In this document: piece by piece, positions 17,718 to 27,161 of the stretch
Layout of the letters: every line of letters begins with the position of its first letter
How positions within the stretch are numbered: position 1 is the stretch's first letter
From: Candidatus Protoclostridium stercorigallinarum
Lineage (GTDB): Bacteria > Bacillota > Clostridia > Christensenellales > Pumilibacteraceae
DNA length: 38,289 nt
Assembly: GCA_019113275.1 (NCBI GenBank)
Contig: DXHS01000012.1
Location: 1-38,289, forward strand
Direction: 5' to 3'
Notes under the pieces: model-generated
What the model was told of the DNA's origin: nothing
Database searches by the model: none
The model's input: the letters and a program-made list of their open reading frames with translations, nothing else
Translations under genes and position numbers: made by a program

Positions 17718-20411
17718 ATGCGTGGAAAAATCATTTTCCGGGAACTTACGGTCATCGTAGTATGTCTGGTCCTCGCGCTGTCCGCCGTTTTGTTTGCGGC
17801 GTGCGGCGACGGCGACAAAGTGAACGGGATAACGCTCGATCGGACGGATGTGTCGATCGAAACGGGCGAGACCGTTACTCTTACCGCAACGGTCGATCCC
17901 GAAGGGACCGAAGTCGAATGGAGCACTTCGGCTGCGGGCGTCGCGACGGTAAGCGATGGCGTTGTCACCGCCGTGGGGGCAGGCACCGCGACCATAACGG
18001 CTACCGCGGGGGACAAGACCGCGACGTGTAAGGTGACGGTCACCGAACCCGCCGTTCCCGAGAGCCTGAAAGTGACGTCATCGCGTACGCGCTACAATCT
18101 CGGCGACATGCTCGACCTGTCCTCGATCTCCGTTTCGGCGACGATGAGCGACGGCAGCACGCAGGTAGTGCGTCCCGCAGACTGCGATATCACGCTGTCC
18201 GCCGGCAACAGCGATACGCTCGAGCTGACAGAGCTCGGCGACGTGACCGTAACGTTCTCTTACGAGGGCGCGTCGGGGAGCGTGAAGATATCCGTTCTCA
18301 ACAGCTTTATATTGCAGGCGGAGGACCGCGATATATGCGAGTGGAGCGCAGAATTCGGTACCGAGACCACCGTCGAAGGCGGTCAGGCGGTCTCCAATCT
18401 GGACGGCACCACGGGCGCGAGCCTGACGTGGTCGTTCTGGTCCGATGCTCTCGACGAAGTCGCGGTATACGTCAACATGGCGACGGGCGTCGGCGGAGTT
18501 TCCGTTGCCGACATGTTCGATCTGCGCGTCAACGGCAGGTCGACGACCGTCAACGACGTCATAGCATGGCCCGCCGACGGCAGCTGGGATGAAGGTTGGG
18601 TGACTTACAACGAGATAGAATTCGGCACCGTAACGGTCAATAAGGGATATAACGAGATATCTCTCGTAGTGCTCGACAGAGCGGGCAATATAGACTACAT
18701 AGCGCTCGCGAGCGACGAATCGCAGATAGCCGGCGCTACCGAAGAGCAGAAGGAGAACGGCATATTCGCGATAAGCGATATGTACATAAACGCGAGCGAT
18801 ACCGAGTTTGCGATCAACCCCGTTTACGGCAATCCCGATATGGCGTCGCATGAGGTGGAGTACACCTTCGACGGCGATGATATCATGATATCCGACGGGA
18901 AGGTTAAGGGGGTGACCGAAAACACGGTCACGACCGTTACGGCGACGACGGACTTTGCGGAGACGCAGTTCGACGTATACGTTCAGCCCATGGAGTATTT
19001 CGGCGAACTGTCCGTGCCCGACGTCACGGTGTTCACGGGTGACTCCGCTCCCATCCGCCCGACTTTCTCGACAGGCGTCAGCTATGCCGTCGATTACGCT
19101 TTCGAAGGGAACGGCATATCGGTCGACGGCAACGAGGTGACGGGGAATACCGCAGGTACGGTGACGGTGACCGCCACGACCGCGATCGGCCACACGACGC
19201 AATTCGACGTGACCGTTTACGATTCCGTATCCACGGCAGTCTGCGAAGCGGAGGACATCCCCGAAGAGAGCTTTGTCGCGGGCAGCGCGGGCGTTCCTAC
19301 TATCACTAATTTCGGCGACGCGAGCGGCGGAGCATATCTCGGCAACGTGTACATGAATGTCGGTCTCCGATTCACGTTCAGCGTGAACGCAGAAGAAGCG
19401 TGCGTGTCGCGCCTTATCCTCGGCATGTCTCTGCCCAGCATCGTGCCTCAGTCCAGGTTCTCCGCCGGTCTCAACGTTTACGTGAACGATCAGCTTTTCT
19501 CGACAGAGGATCCCATCGTGTACAATCCCGACGGTCTCTGGGAAGACTTCGACCGCGCAGACCTCGGATATATCGCGCTGAAAGAAGGCGTCAATACGGT
19601 GACATTCGAAGTCATCAGCGCTTACGTATGCAACATCGACTATCTCGAAGTGCAGGCTACGGCGGAAGTCACCGACGTCAACGCTCCCGCGACCGGCGAC
19701 GTTACCGTGAACACGCTGACGCTCGATAAGACTTCCGCGGCTCTCGAAACGGACGAGCACGTCAAACTGACGGCGACCGTAGACCCGACGAACGTCACCG
19801 TCGCGTGGAGCACGTCGGACGAAGACGTTGCGATCGTCAAAGACGGCGTAGTTACCGCCGTGGGAGAGGGCGCCGCCACGATAACCGCGACCGCAGGCAA
19901 TAAGACCGCGACCTGCGAGGTGACGGTAACGGATTATGACGCGGTCTCCGTCATAAGGTGCGAAGCGGAGGATATCCCCGCCGAGGGCTTTGTCGCCGGC
20001 AAAGCGGGCACGCCTACGGTCACCGAAGCGAGCGGCGCGAGCGGCGGAGCATATATCGGCAACACATATAACAATATGGGCGTACGCTTCACGTTCAGCG
20101 TGAACGCCGAGGAAGCATGCAAGGCGCGTCTCGTGCTCGGCATGGGGCTGTCCGGCGCGCTGGTCGACGCGTCGTTCTCCAGCGGGCTTAAAGTATACGT
20201 GAACGACGTTGAATTCACGACAAAAGATCCCGTAGTATATACGTATCAGAGCTGGGAGACTTTCGATCGCGCGGTGCTCGGCGAGGCGGATCTGAAAGAG
20301 GGCGTCAATACGATAACGTTCGAAGTGGTCGGCATCAACGCCGGCAACATGGACTACCTCGAGGTGCAGGCGATGTCCGCCGTTACGGACGTGAATGCGC
20401 CCGCGGCATGA
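17718..20411 (+). CDS. Large lipoprotein with BIG2-type Ig-like domains and CBM-like repeats
   Basis: Lipobox LFAACG; BIG2 signatures (ITLDRTDVSIETGETVTLTATVDPEGTEVEWSTS...GTATITATAGDKTATCKVTV, and a second at LTLDKTSAALETDEHVKLTATVDP); CBM6/35-like regions starting QAEDRDICEW, CEAEDIPEESFVAG, CEAEDIPAEGFVAG. Confidence 0.8.
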   Translation: MRGKIIFRELTVIVVCLVLALSAVLFAACGDGDKVNGITLDRTDVSIETGETVTLTATVDPEGTEVEWSTSAAGVATVSDGVVTAVGAGTATITATAGDKTATCKVTVTEPAVPESLKVTSSRTRYNLGDMLDLSSISVSATMSDGSTQVVRPADCDITLSAGNSDTLELTELGDVTVTFSYEGASGSVKISVLNSFILQAEDRDICEWSAEFGTETTVEGGQAVSNLDGTTGASLTWSFWSDALDEVAVYVNMATGVGGVSVADMFDLRVNGRSTTVNDVIAWPADGSWDEGWVTYNEIEFGTVTVNKGYNEISLVVLDRAGNIDYIALASDESQIAGATEEQKENGIFAISDMYINASDTEFAINPVYGNPDMASHEVEYTFDGDDIMISDGKVKGVTENTVTTVTATTDFAETQFDVYVQPMEYFGELSVPDVTVFTGDSAPIRPTFSTGVSYAVDYAFEGNGISVDGNEVTGNTAGTVTVTATTAIGHTTQFDVTVYDSVSTAVCEAEDIPEESFVAGSAGVPTITNFGDASGGAYLGNVYMNVGLRFTFSVNAEEACVSRLILGMSLPSIVPQSRFSAGLNVYVNDQLFSTEDPIVYNPDGLWEDFDRADLGYIALKEGVNTVTFEVISAYVCNIDYLEVQATAEVTDVNAPATGDVTVNTLTLDKTSAALETDEHVKLTATVDPTNVTVAWSTSDEDVAIVKDGVVTAVGEGAATITATAGNKTATCEVTVTDYDAVSVIRCEAEDIPAEGFVAGKAGTPTVTEASGASGGAYIGNTYNNMGVRFTFSVNAEEACKARLVLGMGLSGALVDASFSSGLKVYVNDVEFTTKDPVVYTYQSWETFDRAVLGEADLKEGVNTITFEVVGINAGNMDYLEVQAMSAVTDVNAPAA

Positions 20412-20427
20412 AATACGGAGATCGAAG

Positions 20428-23388
20428 ATGAGATCAATGGTCAAAAAGATCGTATTGGCAGCCGCGGTGTTCGTCCTTGCGGGCGTCATGATAGCAGCCA
20501 ATATAGTGCTTGCCGTCAACTCGACGGTCATACACAGCTGGTTCGATAAATCGACGAGCAGCTACGATAACAACGAGCAGCAGGCGGTGATAACGCAGGG
20601 CGACGAACTCGTCCGCGACATCGCGGAACAGAGCATGGTGCTGCTGCGCAACGAGAACGACACCCTTCCTCTCGACAAGGAAACGCAGGGTAAGGTCAAC
20701 CTGTTCGGCTGGAGCAGCTCGGACGCCGGATTCCTTCTCGTAGGCGGCGGCTCGGGCGGAACGACGCTCGACGACGATATTGCGTATACGCTGCAGGAGG
20801 CTCTCACTCAGGAAGGCGTCGAATACAATCCCGAGCTTTCGCGGCGTTACGCGGATTTCAGCGATACGAACGCAGACGCGAACAACACGCAGAACACGCT
20901 GACGTCCGTGCAGAACCCGGACGAGTCGTTCTATGACGACGCGCTCATGACCTCCGCGAAGGAATACTCGGATACCGCCATAGTGGTGATAAGCCGTTAC
21001 GGCTCGGAAAACAGCATAGGCGGCAATCAGGAGCTGTATAACATCACGGGTTATCAGAACGGCACCTATCTCGAGCTTACGGACGAAGAGCGGATCATAT
21101 TCGAAAAGATAAACGAATACGAGTTCGGGAACGTGATCGTGCTGCTCAACGTCTGTAACCTCGTGGAGTGCGGCTTTCTCGAAGATTACGACGTCGACGC
21201 CTGTTTGTACGTCGGCATGCCGGGGCAGTCCGGCGCCATCGCGATCCCTCGGATCATATACGGCGACGTGGCTCCGTCCGGGCGCAATGCGGATCTGTAC
21301 GCATATGACTGGCAGACGTATAATCCCGTTATGGCGAACAACTACTATATAGCCGAAAATGTGGTGTATGCCGAAGGGATATACTACGGCTATCGCTGGT
21401 ATGAGACGGCGGACGCGGAAGGATACTTCGACGGCGTGACGAACGGATACGGCAGCGGTTACGACGCCGTGGTACAGTATCCGTTCGGCTACGGGCTCGG
21501 TTATGCCGACTTCGAGTATATCGTGGAGTCGTGGCCGTCCGAGAACGGGCTCACCGCGGACGGAGAATATTCCGTCAGCGTACGCGTGGCGAACGTAGGC
21601 GACAGAACGGGCAACACGTATTCCGGAAGGGAGACGGTCCAGCTGTACGTTACTCCTCCGTATCACGAAGGTGAGATAGAAAAGTCGCATGTATCGTTGC
21701 TCGCGCTGGGTAAGACGGCGGAACTTGATCCGGGCGAAAGCCAGGTCATAACGCTTACGTTCTCCGCTTACGACATGGCGTCGTACGATTCATATGACGC
21801 CAACAAAAACGGTTTCGCGGGATGGGAGCTTGACGAAGGCTCGTACGAACTCAAACTCATGAGCGATTCGCACAACGTCGTGACCGCTCTCGGAGAGGGA
21901 AGTGAGGCTGCGACTTTCTCGATGAACGCCGCGGCGGACATAAAGATCGCGAGCGATCCCGTTACGGGCGCGGAAGTGGTCAACCGTTTCACCGGAAGCG
22001 ACGCGTACGGCGGACTTCCGATAGACGGGACCGTTTCGTCTGCAAAGTCGGACGCGGATAACATCTACATGAGCCGTGCGGGCGGATTCGCAGACTTTCC
22101 GACGGCGCGCGCGTCTTCGGCGGTGACTTCCGTAAACAGCGATTTCGTCTGCGATATACCCGACGAGATCTCTGCCGAGGCGAGCAGATATTCGTACGGC
22201 AGCGGCGGTCCGCTCAGGCTCACCGCGCTGGAGGACGGCTCCGCTCCCGAAGCGGGCGATCTCGACGGCTCCAGCCGCAAACCGCTGGTCTACAACGACG
22301 AACTGCTGCGCGATCTGTGGGATTACGAAAGCGAAACGTGGGACGTACTGCTCGACCAGATGAGCAAGACGGAGATCGTCACTCTTATTCAGTACGGCGG
22401 CTTCCAAACTTCGGACATAGTCAGCATAGGTAAGCCGAGGATCCTCGATCGCGACGGTCCCGCAGGTTTCAACAACAGCGTGTCGGGCGGTACGAGATAT
22501 GACAGCTGGACGGCATTCCCCTCCGAATCGCTGATCGCGTGCTCTTGGAGCAACGAGATCTGCTATTACATGGGGCTGTCCCAGGGCGCAGTAGGCAACA
22601 GTACGGGCGTCAACGGCTGGTACGCTCCCGGAGTCAATCTCCACCGTTCGCAGTATAATTCGAGGAACTTCGAATATTACAGCGAGGATCCCGTGCTTTC
22701 GGGCGTGCTTGCCGCCGAGGTGATACGCGGCGCCAAGAACAACAATCTGTACTGCTACATGAAGCATTTCGCGGCGAGCGAGTCGGGCAGGAACCCGTAC
22801 AACTGGAATACGTGGCTCACCGAGCAGACGCTGCGCGAGATCTACCTGAAGCCCTTCGAGATAGCTGTCAAGGACGGAGGAGCCAACGCCGTTATGACCG
22901 CGTTCAGCAACATAGGCAATATCTGGGCAGGCGGAAACGCGGCTTTGTGCACGGATATCCTGCGCGGAGAGTGGGGCTTCAAAGGCTCCGTCATAACGGA
23001 CTACTTCGCGAAAGATTACATGGTTCCCACGACGGGTATCCTGGCGGGCAACGATCTGTATCTCGCTCCCGGCGGCGTGGGAACGGCGACGATCTCCCTA
23101 CCGAACAACGATCTCGACAAACTGTACGCGGCGCGCCGAGCCGTTAAAAATATCCTGTATACTCTCGTCGATACGTACATGACCGCGACGGAATACAGGG
23201 ACGGCGACGGTGTGGACGACAGATACAATGTGGAGATAGGTACGTTCGTTCCTACGGAAGCTCCGTTCTCTCCGTTGTTCGTGTTCCTCTGGGTGCTGAT
23301 AGACGTCGTTCTTGCGGCAGGCATAGCCGTCTGCGCGGTGGTCTTCATCAAAAAACCCAAGTCAAATACGTCGGATCGCGGCGAGTAA
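20428..23388 (+). CDS. Domain-permuted GH3 (GH3-3), membrane anchored at both ends
   Basis: SMVLLRNENDTLPL, YPFGYGLGYADF, VNLHRSQYNSRNFEYYSEDP, MKHFAASESGRN, GFKGSVITD; hydrophobic segments at both termini. Confidence 0.88.
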   Translation: MRSMVKKIVLAAAVFVLAGVMIAANIVLAVNSTVIHSWFDKSTSSYDNNEQQAVITQGDELVRDIAEQSMVLLRNENDTLPLDKETQGKVNLFGWSSSDAGFLLVGGGSGGTTLDDDIAYTLQEALTQEGVEYNPELSRRYADFSDTNADANNTQNTLTSVQNPDESFYDDALMTSAKEYSDTAIVVISRYGSENSIGGNQELYNITGYQNGTYLELTDEERIIFEKINEYEFGNVIVLLNVCNLVECGFLEDYDVDACLYVGMPGQSGAIAIPRIIYGDVAPSGRNADLYAYDWQTYNPVMANNYYIAENVVYAEGIYYGYRWYETADAEGYFDGVTNGYGSGYDAVVQYPFGYGLGYADFEYIVESWPSENGLTADGEYSVSVRVANVGDRTGNTYSGRETVQLYVTPPYHEGEIEKSHVSLLALGKTAELDPGESQVITLTFSAYDMASYDSYDANKNGFAGWELDEGSYELKLMSDSHNVVTALGEGSEAATFSMNAAADIKIASDPVTGAEVVNRFTGSDAYGGLPIDGTVSSAKSDADNIYMSRAGGFADFPTARASSAVTSVNSDFVCDIPDEISAEASRYSYGSGGPLRLTALEDGSAPEAGDLDGSSRKPLVYNDELLRDLWDYESETWDVLLDQMSKTEIVTLIQYGGFQTSDIVSIGKPRILDRDGPAGFNNSVSGGTRYDSWTAFPSESLIACSWSNEICYYMGLSQGAVGNSTGVNGWYAPGVNLHRSQYNSRNFEYYSEDPVLSGVLAAEVIRGAKNNNLYCYMKHFAASESGRNPYNWNTWLTEQTLREIYLKPFEIAVKDGGANAVMTAFSNIGNIWAGGNAALCTDILRGEWGFKGSVITDYFAKDYMVPTTGILAGNDLYLAPGGVGTATISLPNNDLDKLYAARRAVKNILYTLVDTYMTATEYRDGDGVDDRYNVEIGTFVPTEAPFSPLFVFLWVLIDVVLAAGIAVCAVVFIKKPKSNTSDRGE

Positions 23389-23407
23389 GCCTGACGACAT
23401 TTGCGTG

Positions 23408-23445
23408 TATACCTTCGGGACTTTGGTCCCGAAGGTATATTTTAT
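23408..23445 (+). terminator. Rho-independent terminator after GH3-3
   Basis: TATACCTTCGGGAC tttg GTCCCGAAGGTATA perfect 14-bp stem, then TTTTATATT. Confidence 0.88.
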
Positions 23446-23502
23446 ATTGCGTCCGGCTGCGATTTTTGCCGTCGGGGGAGGCGGGCATTTTTACCGTTAA
23501 TG

Positions 23503-23518
23503 TGTGACAGTTTTGTGA
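23503..23518 (+). promoter_or_regulatory. candidate regulator site TGTGACAGTTTTGTGA
   Basis: Same architecture as 1026-1041; preceded by ACCGTTAAT, which fits the LytTR-box consensus. Confidence 0.4.
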
Positions 23519-23566
23519 TAACGCATGTTTGGGTCAAAAAATGTCCGATATCGGGCAATAAATGTC

Positions 23567-23597
23567 TTGCATTTTGGCGTAGGGGGGGGGGTATTAT
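23567..23597 (+). promoter_or_regulatory. Promoter of GH3-4 with G10 tract in the spacer
   Basis: TTGCAT - 19 nt (includes G10 at 23582-23591) - TATTAT. Confidence 0.6.
23582..23591 (+). repeat. Homopolymeric G10 tract
   Basis: gta-GGGGGGGGGG-tattat read directly. Confidence 0.97.
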
Positions 23598-23656
23598 TTA
23601 TATATCCCGAGCGGTCACTTAGGCGGCAGGGAAAATATAAAACAGGAGGAAATGTG

Positions 23657-26656
23657 ATGTTCAGACTTACAAAACTCTGGGCAGGACTCGTTGCGGTATT
23701 CGCGGTCCTTTTAACGATCGTGATAATCGCAACGACCATCGGGCTTGACTACGCGGACGTCATCAACGACGCGTTGGACGTACAGCTTACCGAAGTAGTG
23801 AAATCCGATGAACCGACCGAGGATATCGACACCGAATACTACAAAAGCTCGTTCGGCGCGATAACCGCGGAGAATCAGGAGAAGCTCGTGGCGGCGACGC
23901 TCGAGCAGACCGTCAATGAGATGAGAGAGGGCGCTGCGCTGCTTTACAACAAAGAGTCCGCTCTGCCTCTTAAGACGGAGACCAGGATATCCGTGTTCGG
24001 TCATGCGGCGGTGGATCCCGCGTATCAGTCGAGCTCCGCAGGCACCAAGGTCAACAACGATTCGCTCAACGTCGTGACGCTGCGCGAGGCGCTGGAGGCG
24101 GAGGACTTCGAGCTCAACGAAACGCTGTGGACGGCGCTCGAAAACGGCACGGCAAAACGTACCGTGGGTTCGGCGAAAGGCTCGGAAGAGAACAAGGCGT
24201 TCTATGAAGGGCAGCGTTCGAGCTGGGCGAGCGACTACAAGGACGCCGCGATAGTGGTATTCTCCCGTCAGGGAGGCGAGGGTACCGACCTTGCGATGCG
24301 CGACGATGACGACGAGGGCGGCAGCACGGAGAAGATAAGCTCGCTTGCGCTGCATAAGAACGAGCGCGACATGCTCGAACTCGTGCGCGAGGATTTCGAC
24401 AAAGTCATCGTTCTGCTCAACACCCCCAACCAGATGGAAGTGCACGAGATACTGCCTTATTGCGACGCGGTATTGTTCATGGGCTTCCCCGGACATCAGG
24501 GCTTTACCGGCGTGGCGGAGATACTCCGCGGTAAGGTCAACCCGTCCGGACATCTCGTGGATACGTACGCGGTCAATTCGGTAGGCGCGCCGGCATGCGT
24601 CAACTCGGGCACCGAGACTCCGCTGTTCACCAATGCGGATGCGCTCAACGAAAAGATAGGCGAGGCGGAGAACGCCGAAAACGTATCCTTCCAGGCGGAA
24701 GGCATCTACATCGGTTACCGCTATTACGAGACTCGTTACGCCGATTGCGTTATGGGAGTCAAGGGTGCGGACGGTTCTCAGGGCGCCAAACCCGGTGCTA
24801 CGAGCTGGGAGTACGCGGATGAAGTTTCCTATCCCTTCGGCTACGGTCTGTCGTACACGACCTTCTCGCAGAAGATAACCGGCTTCGAGAACGGCGCGGA
24901 CGAAGTGACTCTCACCGTAGAGGTGGAGAACACGGGCGATGTGGCGGGCAAGAGCGTCGTTCAGGTATACGCGCAGACGCCTTACGGCGACTACGAGAAG
25001 GAGCGCGGCATAGAAAAGTCCGCCATCCAGCTCGCGGGCTTTGCCAAGACCAAAGAGCTTAAAGGCGGGGATAAAGATACCGTCACCGTTACGGTGGACA
25101 AGTACCTGCTCGCGAGCTACGACCGCAACGACACCAAGGGTTACGTGCTCACGGCGGGTGACTACTATTTCGCGATAGGCGACGACTCGCACGACGCGCT
25201 CAACAACATCCTTGCCGCGCAGGGTTACGACACGTCCGACGGCATGACGGAGAACGGCGACGGCAGCGAGAACAAAGTGCGCAGCTACGGTCAGTCTCTC
25301 GATACGAACAAGTATCGCAACGGAGAGGGCAACACCATCGTCACCAACCAGTTCGACGATTGCGATCTCAACTATTGGACGGATACCGAATACAAGTATC
25401 TTTCGAGAAGCGACTGGTCGGGCACCTATCCCACCGAGCAGGTGGAAGTGGCTGCGACGGACGCTATGATGGAGTACCTCGACGGTAACTTCTACGTCAA
25501 GCCGGAAGACGCTCCCACTTACGACGAAGTGGCTGCCCGCTTCGGCAAGGATGCGGATCTTACGATCGCGATGATGCGTGACGTTCCCATCACCGACAGA
25601 GCGACCTGGCGTAAGTTCATATATCAGCTGGATATCGAGGATCTCGCCAACGCTACGGCGGAGAGCTTTACCTGCCCGGCGGTCGGCGAACTTTCTCCCG
25701 CGTTCGGCGTGGGCGACGGCTGCGACAGCATCATGGGCAATCTGCCCTTCAAGGTCACGGTGGACGGAGAGGAAGTCACGGTGCAGTCCACGAGATATTG
25801 CAGCAAGCCCATCCTTACTGGTACGTTCAACACCTCGCTTTACTCCGAGCGCGGCAGACTGATGGGCGAAGAGGGTCTCTGGTGCAAGAAGATGGAGAAC
25901 TACAACGTCGGCGGTAACCTGCACAGAACGCCTTTCGGCGGCCGCAGCTTCGAGTATATGTCCGAGTGCCCGACGATGTCGTACCTCGCGGCTATCCCCG
26001 AGGTCATCGCAATGGAAAAGACGGGTTCGCACTCCGCGCCCAAGCACTTCACGGGCAACGATCAGGAAACGCACCGCGAGGGTGTGGTGACGTTCTTCAA
26101 CGAGCAGGCGTTCCGCGAGGGCAACCTCAGGGCGTTCGAAGGCGCGCTCAGGGTCGCAGGCGCGGGCGGACTCATGCAGTCCTTCTCCCGTCTCGGCGTC
26201 AAGTGGGCGTCCCACAGCTATGCGCTCAATACCGTCGTGCTCCGCAACGAGTGGGGATGGACGGGCAACATAGTCACCGACGCGGCACCCATGCGCGATA
26301 TTTCGTCCGAGGGCACCGGTTACAAGAACCACAGCCCCGAAGGCTTCGCGGCAGGTACCGAACAGTGGTGCCTTGACGGTAACGGCGGTCACGGTAAAGC
26401 CACGCTCGAGATAGCAAAGGAGACGAACGACGGTTACCTTGTGGAGCGCATGGTAGACGCAGCCATCAGCTGGGAATACGCTATCAGCCGTTCCTGCATC
26501 ATAAACGGCATGGCGCCCGGCGACAAGGTCGTCCCCGTGACTCCCTGGTGGCAGGTAGCCCTCTATTGGGCGATAGCCGTATGCGCGGTGCTCACCGCGG
26601 CAGCGGCAGCGATGCTCGTCGTATCCGAGATCAAAGGCGAGCGTAAGGAGGCATGA
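23657..26656 (+). CDS. Domain-permuted GH3 (GH3-4), membrane anchored at both ends
   Basis: GAALLYNKESALPL, YPFGYGLSYTTF, GNLHRTPFGGRSFEYMSE, PKHFTGNDQETHREG, GWTGNIVTD; SD aggagg; hydrophobic N- and C-termini. Confidence 0.9.
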   Translation: MFRLTKLWAGLVAVFAVLLTIVIIATTIGLDYADVINDALDVQLTEVVKSDEPTEDIDTEYYKSSFGAITAENQEKLVAATLEQTVNEMREGAALLYNKESALPLKTETRISVFGHAAVDPAYQSSSAGTKVNNDSLNVVTLREALEAEDFELNETLWTALENGTAKRTVGSAKGSEENKAFYEGQRSSWASDYKDAAIVVFSRQGGEGTDLAMRDDDDEGGSTEKISSLALHKNERDMLELVREDFDKVIVLLNTPNQMEVHEILPYCDAVLFMGFPGHQGFTGVAEILRGKVNPSGHLVDTYAVNSVGAPACVNSGTETPLFTNADALNEKIGEAENAENVSFQAEGIYIGYRYYETRYADCVMGVKGADGSQGAKPGATSWEYADEVSYPFGYGLSYTTFSQKITGFENGADEVTLTVEVENTGDVAGKSVVQVYAQTPYGDYEKERGIEKSAIQLAGFAKTKELKGGDKDTVTVTVDKYLLASYDRNDTKGYVLTAGDYYFAIGDDSHDALNNILAAQGYDTSDGMTENGDGSENKVRSYGQSLDTNKYRNGEGNTIVTNQFDDCDLNYWTDTEYKYLSRSDWSGTYPTEQVEVAATDAMMEYLDGNFYVKPEDAPTYDEVAARFGKDADLTIAMMRDVPITDRATWRKFIYQLDIEDLANATAESFTCPAVGELSPAFGVGDGCDSIMGNLPFKVTVDGEEVTVQSTRYCSKPILTGTFNTSLYSERGRLMGEEGLWCKKMENYNVGGNLHRTPFGGRSFEYMSECPTMSYLAAIPEVIAMEKTGSHSAPKHFTGNDQETHREGVVTFFNEQAFREGNLRAFEGALRVAGAGGLMQSFSRLGVKWASHSYALNTVVLRNEWGWTGNIVTDAAPMRDISSEGTGYKNHSPEGFAAGTEQWCLDGNGGHGKATLEIAKETNDGYLVERMVDAAISWEYAISRSCIINGMAPGDKVVPVTPWWQVALYWAIAVCAVLTAAAAAMLVVSEIKGERKEA

Positions 26657-27075
26657 TAATGGGATTTGCGGATAAAGTAACGAAAAAATCTTTGGGATTC
26701 TGGCTGGCTCTCGCAGCTTCCGTCGTCGCGCTCGTCGGGCTCATCGTCTACTTCGCGTATATCGGCAAAGGCGGCATCGCGAGCGCGGGCGTCATAATAC
26801 CGCTCATCGTGGCGATAGCCTGCGGCGTGGGACTGTTCTTCTACAACGGGACGTTCGCCGACCTTCTGCCCATAGCGGCGGCGGTCATGACGGCGATCGC
26901 TCTCGGCGTGAGCCTTTCGGACGGCGTGGGCAATATCGCCGACTATGTGTCCGACATCGTCATGTACGGCGATGCCGATCTGGCGGGGCTCAACTTCGCC
27001 ATGGTGGCGATATTCGCCGTGGGCGTGCTGCTCTATATCGTATCCTGCGTCATGAAAAAAGAGCGCACGGCATAA
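26653..27075 (+). CDS. Small multi-pass membrane protein, function unknown
   Basis: ATG overlaps GH3-4 stop (ATGA) with SD aaggagg; several hydrophobic segments. Confidence 0.78.
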   Translation: MIMGFADKVTKKSLGFWLALAASVVALVGLIVYFAYIGKGGIASAGVIIPLIVAIACGVGLFFYNGTFADLLPIAAAVMTAIALGVSLSDGVGNIADYVSDIVMYGDADLAGLNFAMVAIFAVGVLLYIVSCVMKKERTA

Positions 27076-27117
27076 CGACAACTTCATCGGCAGTATAAGC
27101 CGACCACCATCGTTTAA

Positions 27118-27152
27118 GCGCGGCGGTTGCGAAATATTCGCAGCCGCCGCGC
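27118..27152 (+). terminator. Strong hairpin after GH3-4 operon (terminator-like)
   Basis: GCGCGGCGGTTGCGAA ata TTCGCAGCCGCCGCGC, 16-bp stem with one wobble. Confidence 0.6.
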
Positions 27153-27161
27153 GCTTTCATT

